Shown: positions 7,872 through 12,500 of the stretch, piece by piece
How the letters are laid out: each line of letters opens with the position of its first letter
How positions within the stretch are numbered: the first letter of the stretch is position 1
Source: Actinidia chinensis
Lineage: Eukaryota; Streptophyta; Magnoliopsida; Ericales; Actinidiaceae
DNA length: 12,500 nucleotides
Assembly: GCA_009663005.1 (NCBI GenBank)
Contig: CM018889.1
Coordinates: 2,420,059-2,432,558, forward strand
Direction: 5' to 3'
Program-made: the position numbers and the translations under genes
Notes under the pieces: model-generated
Told to the model about the DNA's origin: nothing
The model's input: the letters and a program-made list of their open reading frames with translations, nothing else
Databases searched by the model: none

Positions 7872-8640
7872 AGATCGATTTAGAATTCAATTGGCCTTTC
7901 CAATAACTAATTCTTTACTATTGTTATTGTTTTTTTTTTTTGTTTTTTCTTTTAAGAAACAAGGTATTAGGAAAACTGTTGGTGGTAAAAAACCGATAGT
8001 AAAACCTTAGTGCTGTGACTTTTTTTAGTGACTAGATAGAGATCATAGAGTAGTTTAGGTTGAAGCAGTTGATGAAATGATGGGGTTGTGGAGGTTTGGG
8101 TGTGTTCAAAGGCATCCATTACTTTTGTATAAAAGAATTTAAAGTAGGGGGCAAATGAATAATTTTGTCTTTTGAATTTGTGATATTTTTGATTATAGTT
8201 TTTTTTTAGTTCAGTTCAGGCCGGGGTAAGTGACATGAATCATGATTTAAGGAATATAAAGTGTAATACTCTATCATATTGCATATCATACAGCTGAAGG
8301 CCAAATCATCCTTATAATACTATGTGGTTTAGGCAGAATAGTGCCTACCCGTAAAGGCAATTATGACAAATATTGGAAATTATAATCATCATAAAATTTC
8401 AGCCATCTGTTCTTATAATCCCATCATCAACAATAGGAAAGATCCTTACAAGCATGTTTGGGAATGCTTCATGTCCGCTATGATTAAAGATATGTCTTGT
8501 TCTTGCTGGGGCAAAAGTTTGTTGTATTGCCGAAAATTTAGTAAGACAATCTTTATAATTTGCAGCAAAAATTATCTTGTCAAACATGTTATATTTTTGA
8601 TATTTGAATATTATCTACTGATTTTTGATCACAGTTGACA
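7872..8640. other. Intergenic stretch with a possible transposon end
   Basis: It contains long T runs near 7930-7950 and a CACTA-like subterminal fragment at 7974-8030. Open frames at 8363-8638 (plus) and 8399-8587 (minus) overlap each other and neither is recognised. Confidence 0.3.
7974..8030 (-). mobile_element. Possible fragment of a CACTA (En/Spm) transposon end
   Basis: TGGTGGTAAAAAACCGATAG, then TAAAACC, followed by TAGTG at 8008-8012 and again at 8026-8030. CACTA elements end in CACTA/TAGTG and carry subterminal motifs of the form ACCG...GGTAAAA, which this resembles loosely. No matching second end or 3-base target duplication was found, so this is weak. Confidence 0.2.
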
Positions 8641-8655
8641 TTGCCATCATGGCAA
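8641..8655. repeat. Perfect 7-base palindrome around one base
   Basis: TTGCCAT C ATGGCAA. It is short and may be incidental. Confidence 0.8.
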
Positions 8656-9733
8656 TAAGATTAATTACATTTTTTTAGTATTTTGTGAAGCAGCCACTGC
8701 CACCTAATTAAAAATAACATTTTACTTTGCTAAAATAGGGCATCAACATTGGAAAATTACTCTTAACAATTAGACAGTGCCACATTTCTTGCCATATCAT
8801 TAGTCTAAGTTTCTAATATGTTTGCTGGATGCCCTTCTCAAGAGTAACTTGATGTCATCTTTAACCAATCACATTAATATACTTAATCCTGACTTTCTAG
8901 TGTTCTTTTAGCATTTATAGAAGATGCCGCTTACGCTGATTAAAAGTATCTTACTAATACGTCTAAAAGGTGCATAATTTGACCTTTTCCATTATGGCCG
9001 GCAACATTAAGGTAACTGGCCAAGTGTAGGCGGCGGCGTTTAAATTTATTATAGCATTAGCGCACAAGCCATGTTTTGGGATTCATAAGCTGATAGACTA
9101 AACTTTAGAATAAAGTTGTTAAAATCGGGTCTACTTTTTGATCTAATCTAGGATGATCTGAATTGTTCCTTTTAATAAATTTAATTAAAAAGATCAATTT
9201 AGACAAACAAAAATAAGTGTGTCCAGAGTATGCAGTAGTTACATATCAAATCACATTTGTGCTAAATAATTAACGGAATATTTTTAAAAAAAATTCCTTG
9301 GGCTAGTTACGGCCCATACTAAAAATGACGTCTAATTATCATGAATGGGTTTCTATAGATAAATAGTTTCGAATTCATCAATGTAAGTTTAAAGGTTGGT
9401 CCACAATTTAACCGATTTTATAATTATGACTGTGCCTAGGCTTTCTCTAATAGTCCAAATGGATTACAACCCAATGCAATGCAAAAGGCATTTTTTAGTC
9501 TATTTTGTTGATCTAAAGCTATTGAAATTGTAGACTACTATGTAAGGTTGTACTGAGTCGAAATTAAGTTGATTGAGGCATGTGGTTCATATTTTTCTTT
9601 CTTCATTTTGGCTAATATGCAATGTAATAAGAGTAATTAACACTTTATTATATTTCGGCGCTTAAACTATTGTTCAATGTGCTTTTTGCATGCATATAAT
9701 CGTAAGACTATCATTAACGTATTAAAGGTTCAA
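8656..9733. other. AT-rich intergenic stretch, nothing supported
   Basis: No open frame of note exists on either strand. Short A/T runs and small incidental inverted words (for example TTTAATTAAA near 9180) are the only structure seen. Confidence 0.4.
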
Positions 9734-10264
9734 TCAAATTATGCTGCTATTATGTGAATGGTTTTGAATTATCAAAATTAACTTTATAAATAAGAATAAA
9801 AAATAGCTTGGACTGGTCAACATGATCTGTGATGGCGTTATCATCGGCACGAGCAATCGTTCTGGGTGGTTCGCAAATCCGCTCAAATGAATACTTAGAT
9901 CGTAATCAATAGCATTCTGTGGGGTCAATGGGGCTAATACAATCGTAAGATGTAATTATAAACGCCGTCATGCAGTCAGGCAATATGCAGTAGCTTTCTT
10001 CAATGGTGTGACATTTATAACAAGGAGATATGGAGATTGCGTCCTTGGGAGATATCTATGTCCTCATCAATATCGTATAATGACAATGCTTGTACGTTTA
10101 CTTCCCTTGCTGCTTTCATCTTGGGCAGGCTGTTCGCTGCGCACAATCACTCCACACTCAGTGAAGACTTTTTCTCATCAAACGCTAGCCAAGTAGCCCA
10201 CCATGGCTGTCCTCTTGGGCTAGTCAGAATATTTTGTTTTGGGAAAAAATATAATTTTAATTAA
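9734..10264. other. Weak coding-like island, strand uncertain
   Basis: The minus strand at 9734-9928 encodes 64 residues (begins MTPQNAIDYDLSIHLSGFAN). The plus strand has two overlapping frames at 10008-10196 and 10037-10264, the second including AAFILGRLFAAHNHSTLSED. None is recognised and none has a clear start context. The island is richer in GC than the DNA on either side. Confidence 0.2.
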
Positions 10265-11365
10265 ATTTCTGGCCGTTGGATTTAATTCAAATTAATTTTA
10301 TACATGTAAATTTCACACTTCAATGAATAGATTACAGATTCAAATTGAGTCTGTGATTTATAATTATAATAGTTAGTTTGAAAATTTAAAAATATATTGG
10401 CGTGGCTTTTTATTATATATTTTTTGTCCTTATTAAAATGTTAAATTTTATTTAAATATTATTTTTACTTAAATATTTTATTAAAATCTTGGGATAATAA
10501 TTTCATATAAATATAAATAAAAATGACGTATGACAATAATTTTATTTCCATTTGAAGTAATTTTGTATCTGCTTTATTTTCATTCAGATCACATACCCTT
10601 TAATTGTTTTTAGTGAATTTTTTTCAAATCGATTAATCATTTTACTATTTTTTTCTTTCGATTTCTCTCTATGAAAAGAGCTTATAAAATATACATAATA
10701 TATAATTTAGTAAGAGAAGTTTACTAAAAAACTATAAAAAAATATTATTTCCTGCTCCAAATTAATTATTTTTTTATATTTTTAGTGTTCTCATCATCAA
10801 AATAACTAAAAATAATTTTAAAAAATTGAGATCAGAATAGTAAAAAAAATATATTAGATAACAAAAAGCAAAAATCAGAGAAAGAGATAAAGGTGTTTTA
10901 ACATTTTTTAAATTGTGGGCCTCCACTTTAAAAATGAACCCTAATAATAAATATATGGCTATTTTTAAAGGTTTTGTGTGCGCATTGAATAAGAGTTTCT
11001 GTGGTTCTCACACAAAGCCTTTTGGGGAGAAGGGAAGTTATAGGTTTTTGGACATAAAAAAAATATTTTCAAGTAAATTTCAGTCCTGTTAGATTAATCT
11101 CAGTAATGGTTTCCAATCGTGTCTAGTGAGAGATAGATTTGAATTTTCAAAATAACTTGTGATTTTATAATCTATATTGAGACTGTACTTGAAATTAATA
11201 ATTTTTTTTTTTAAGAAAATTATAATCTTTTAAAACCGTAGTCAATACATATAAGTAAATTCATATATATCTAGAACATAACTTTTTATCAATATTCATC
11301 GCAAAAAAAATTATATATTTTTTCTATAATTTTTTGATATAAAAATTCATAAGTGAAGTAAAAAA
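10265..11365. other. Extremely AT-rich intergenic domain
   Basis: This is almost entirely A and T, with no open frame and many A/T runs. It includes the imperfect palindrome at 10329-10359. Such stretches are typical of plant intergenic DNA and of AT-rich transposons; no element boundary could be set. Confidence 0.5.
10329..10359. repeat. Imperfect palindrome, 15-base arms
   Basis: AGATTACAGATTCAA (10329-10343) and TTGAGTCTGTGATTT (10345-10359) match in 12 of 15 positions as an inverted repeat around a single A. Confidence 0.7.
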
Positions 11366-11372
11366 AAATCAA

Positions 11373-11600
11373 GGGTATAAATGGATAATACATTGTACCT
11401 CGTCCTGAGATTTCAAGTTAATGCCAAACGTTTGAAAATAGCACTGACCGTGCATTCTCGTCCCTCTGAGTGTTTTAAGTTAATCATCAAGCAATCCTCC
11501 TTCCAGTTCAAGTGGCGAAATTTGTCCGCCTGCCCTTGTAAAATTACTATTTTGCCCTCAACACCTATGGACAATATACTATATTGTCAGTGTCATTGCC
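11373..11600 (+). repeat. Dispersed-repeat-like segment with internal CTGAG...TTAAT modules
   Basis: It starts GGGTATAAATGG and contains two related modules: TCGTCCTGAGATTTCAAGTT from 11400 and TCGTCCCTCTGAGTGTTTTA from 11458, each followed by AAT (period about 58). From memory of plant genomes, sequence of the type 'gggtaaatta...cctgaggttt...' recurs in many dicots as a dispersed repeat, but no family name is claimed. A plus frame (11381-11671) runs through it and is not considered coding. Confidence 0.45.
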
Positions 11601-11638
11601 CTCCATCTCTCCATCCTCTCTGCTCTTCTCTCTCCTCG
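11599..11638 (+). repeat. Pyrimidine-rich microsatellite-like tract
   Basis: This is C/T-only or nearly so, for example CTCCATCTCTCCATCCTCTC. It separates the repeat-like segment on its left from T/A low complexity on its right. Confidence 0.8.
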
Positions 11639-11829
11639 TTAACTTTTTTTAAGTTTTGTTTCTCTTTTTAATAATTTTATATTTTTTTTTAATAATTATA
11701 TATTTTTTTTTATTAAATCTTTTTTTTATTAGTTTCTTTATTTTTTTTGGGGGGAAACATAAGTTTTTTTGTTGAAAATTTACCTATTTTAACCTTTTTT
11801 TTTCCTTTTTTAACATCCAATTAAAAAAA
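11639..11829. repeat. T/A low-complexity tract
   Basis: Long T runs alternate with AATAATT words, with an isolated run of six G near 11750. There is no coding potential. Confidence 0.8.
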
Positions 11830-11880
11830 GGGTAAATTATGCTAACCACCCCTGAGATTTGAGTTTAATACACAAACATA
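11830..11880 (+). repeat. Second repeat-like segment, related to 11373
   Basis: GGGTAAATTATGCTAACCAC, then CCCTGAGATTTGAGTTTAAT and ACACAAAC. It is in the same orientation as the 11373 segment and shares GGGTA..., CCTGAGATTT and the TTAAT...CAAAC ending, so the two look like diverged copies of one element. Confidence 0.45.
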
Positions 11881-12327
11881 GTTTATATTATTATTTTACT
11901 AATTCAATTTTAAATACTTTGTTTTAGATAAACTAGTTTTTATTTTTTAAAAAAAATAGCTATTTGATTTTTTATTTTAGTGAATTATTTTTAAACTATT
12001 TTGATAAAAATAGTTTGAGATGAGACAATTCGTAATAAAAGTATATATATATTGATTGGTACTACCATAGAGGAAGTGAAAATGAAAATTTATTAAGTGG
12101 CAAAATCTCAACTGGATGCCGAAATGATTACTTTATAGAATTATTTGTTTTCTTAAGCTTGGAATCCAATTTTTCTAAAGCATATGCTATTTTTTTACTG
12201 TAAGGAAGGTAAGAGGTATACACTTTTGTAATTTTATTGGTTCCAATGTATTGGTGGAACTATTACTATCATTGAATATGCATAATTGCTTCATTGGTGT
12301 ATATTTTACGTGAACCAAGGATGAACC
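11881..12327. other. AT-rich intergenic stretch, nothing supported
   Basis: No open frame of note, RNA or repeat boundary was found. Confidence 0.4.
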
Positions 12328-12370
12328 GGGGGGAGCTGGGGAGGTGGGGAAGCGGACCTCTACCCCGCTT
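12328..12370 (+). repeat. G-rich island with adjacent hairpin
   Basis: Runs of six, four and four G (12328-12333, 12338-12341, 12346-12349) are followed by AAGCGG (12350-12355) facing CCGCTT (12365-12370). The island stands in strongly AT-rich DNA. A G-quadruplex is conceivable but only three well-separated G runs of three or more are present. It may be part of an old repeat. Confidence 0.6.
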
Positions 12371-12500
12371 TGAAAAAACTATATCTTATAGTCGTATTCG
12401 TTTTGAAATTATAAAATTATATAAGTTAGCTACCTTCATATTTTAATCAAAATAGTAATTAAAAATATTCATTTTAAAATAAAAAACTACAACAAAAATC

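Noticed and set aside
7664..8030. CACTA at 7664 paired with TAGTG at 8030 as a complete short CACTA element
   Set aside because: The sequences beyond the first five bases do not match as inverted repeats, and no 3-base duplication flanks them.
8738..8848. Inverted words GGGCATC/GATGCCC and TTACTCTT/AAGAGTAA suggesting a MITE
   Set aside because: The pairs are interleaved rather than nested, so they cannot form one stem, and there are no terminal repeats or target duplications.
1..12500. CRISPR array, phage or bacterial operon
   Set aside because: No regularly spaced direct repeats, ribosome-binding sites or compact gene strings; the sequence texture is plant nuclear DNA.

Overview
The window reads as nuclear DNA from a flowering plant. 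The base composition is AT-rich and patchy, there are no long uninterrupted genes, T-rich introns have plant-type splice junctions, and fragments of dispersed repeats and homopolymer runs are common. No bacterial-style gene, operon, tRNA, rRNA or CRISPR array is visible. This is an inference from texture, because no protein here could be named with certainty.

The only well-supported gene is at the left edge. Positions 37-339 look like the last two coding exons of a plus-strand gene, separated by a 187-base T-rich intron. The predicted C-terminus is lysine-rich and ends in Cys-Arg-Phe-Leu. The intron contains an 81-base tandem duplication. It also has no stop in the frame of the upstream exon, so a retained intron would give a different, longer tail ending at 308.

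From about 340 to 4260 the sequence is 3' flank and intergenic DNA. It holds a 23-base tandem repeat with CACATG/CACGTG cores, a foldback segment near 919-985, a purine-rich stretch with a repeated GGAG(A/G)TCGTGG word, a pyrimidine-rich tract leading to a short ORF with a favourable ATG context (1936-2154), two long T runs, and a cluster of splice-like signals at 3114-3490 that could be a cryptic or decayed spliced transcript.

From about 4270 to 7870 there are scattered islands of higher GC with short coding-like frames on both strands (5043-5264 minus, 5739-6038 both, 6343-6579 plus, 7093-7290 minus, 7395-7871 minus). They look like debris of old coding or transposon sequence. None could be assigned to a family, and no reverse transcriptase, transposase, primer-binding site or LTR pair was found.

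From about 7870 to 12500 the DNA becomes progressively more AT-rich, with the extreme at about 10250-12300. Within it are a possible CACTA-like subterminal fragment (7974-8030), small palindromes, a dispersed-repeat-like segment with a recurring CTGAG...TTTAAGTTAAT module (11373-11880), pyrimidine and T/A low-complexity tracts, and an isolated G-rich island at 12328-12355. No convincing new biological system is visible. The most useful leads are the alternative C-terminus at the left edge and the orphan coding-like islands.
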